A DNA stretch of 22,624 nt from Clostridiales bacterium (GTDB lineage: Bacteria > Bacillota > Clostridia > Oscillospirales > CAG-382), in the NCBI GenBank assembly GCA_004553575.1, contig SFLA01000024.1:1-22624 (forward strand), in the 5' to 3' direction. The notes beneath the pieces are model-generated. The model had not been told where the DNA came from. It searched no databases and saw nothing but the letters and a program-made list of their open reading frames with translations. A program made the translations under genes and the position numbers. Positions 22,497-22,624 of the stretch are shown piece after piece (position 1 is the first letter of the stretch; each line of letters opens with the position of its first letter).

Positions 22497-22624
22497 GTGT
22501 GCGATGAAACGGGAGATTGCTGGCAAAATGTCAGGTAACTCACGCGGAGTATGTCAGATAATCTGGCGAAGGTTCCAACATTTTTTATGGGCCGACAATG
22601 AAACGCCCGGGACGGTGTTGAGAC
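22497..22624 (+). ncRNA. Highly folded RNA, possibly the 5' end of a group II intron (partial)
   Basis: From 22497 the sequence reads GTGTGCG, fitting the GUGYG 5' consensus of group II introns. Consecutive stem-loops follow: CTGGC/GTCAG (22520-22534), ACTC/GAGT (22538-22550), GTCAGA/TCTGGC (22553-22567), GGGC/GCCC (22589-22608), and CAACA/TGTTG (22576-22580 with 22616-22620) enclosing the last one. There is no plausible coding frame. The density of short helices suits domain I of a group II intron, but a long regulatory leader is the alternative. The window ends before a reverse transcriptase, domain V or a downstream gene could settle it. Confidence 0.42.

Noticed and set aside
1..22624. 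CRISPR array, tRNA, rRNA, prophage or insertion sequence
   Set aside because: No spaced repeats, tRNA-like cloverleaf, rRNA signature, integrase or transposase was seen on either strand.

Overview
The window looks like a stretch of chromosome from an uncultured Clostridia-type Bacillota, probably a gut Oscillospirales or Christensenellales relative. The evidence is a fairly GC-rich genome with low-GC-Gram-positive style signals: strong AGGAGG-like ribosome binding sites, consensus sigma-A promoters with TG-extended -10 boxes, ATGA start/stop overlaps and intrinsic terminators. Gene content points the same way: AbrB/SpoVT regulator, RNase M5, MtaB, an LTA-synthase-like membrane protein and a TSCPD protein. 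The assignment is inference; no rRNA or tRNA gene is present to confirm it.

Left part (1-6749, all minus strand): the N-terminal half of an LTA-synthase-family membrane phosphotransferase runs off the left edge. Then come the rpsB-tsf translation operon, with its own promoter, a structured leader and a terminator, and an ECF sigma factor gene translationally coupled to a membrane-anchored beta-propeller protein that is a likely anti-sigma partner. The propeller gene is broken by a frameshift. An N-acylglucosamine 2-epimerase-family gene follows. A compact divergent promoter region at 6777-6840 separates this block from the next.

Centre (6877-17952, all plus strand): a tightly packed cluster of a leucine-rich-repeat lipoprotein, alaS, a HIT hydrolase, a purine-type phosphoribosyltransferase, comEC-like, holA, rnmV, mtaB, an unidentified 324-residue protein and an EamA transporter. 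Gaps are mostly under 50 nt, several genes overlap, and I see only one clear promoter, before the lipoprotein. The cluster mixes tRNA charging, tRNA modification, 5S rRNA maturation, replication and DNA uptake. It ends at a hairpin terminator at 18038-18071.

Right part (18207-22624): an AbrB-family regulator and a NagD-like HAD phosphatase (minus), divergent from an M55 D-aminopeptidase (plus). The peptidase converges on a TSCPD-phosphosugar mutase operon (minus). The right edge holds a strong plus-strand promoter followed by a highly folded, apparently non-coding RNA, possibly the 5' end of a group II intron, cut by the window end.

No gene-free stretch exceeds 300 nt. The largest gaps are 17953-18206 (one terminator, otherwise nothing recognised) and 2697-2924 (terminator, promoter and leader of rpsB). 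I saw no CRISPR array, insertion sequence, tRNA or rRNA. Most of the window is ordinary core genome. The observations most worth checking are the sigma/propeller pair and its apparent deletion, the unidentified operon protein at 16060-17034, the rpsB leader, and the terminal structured RNA.
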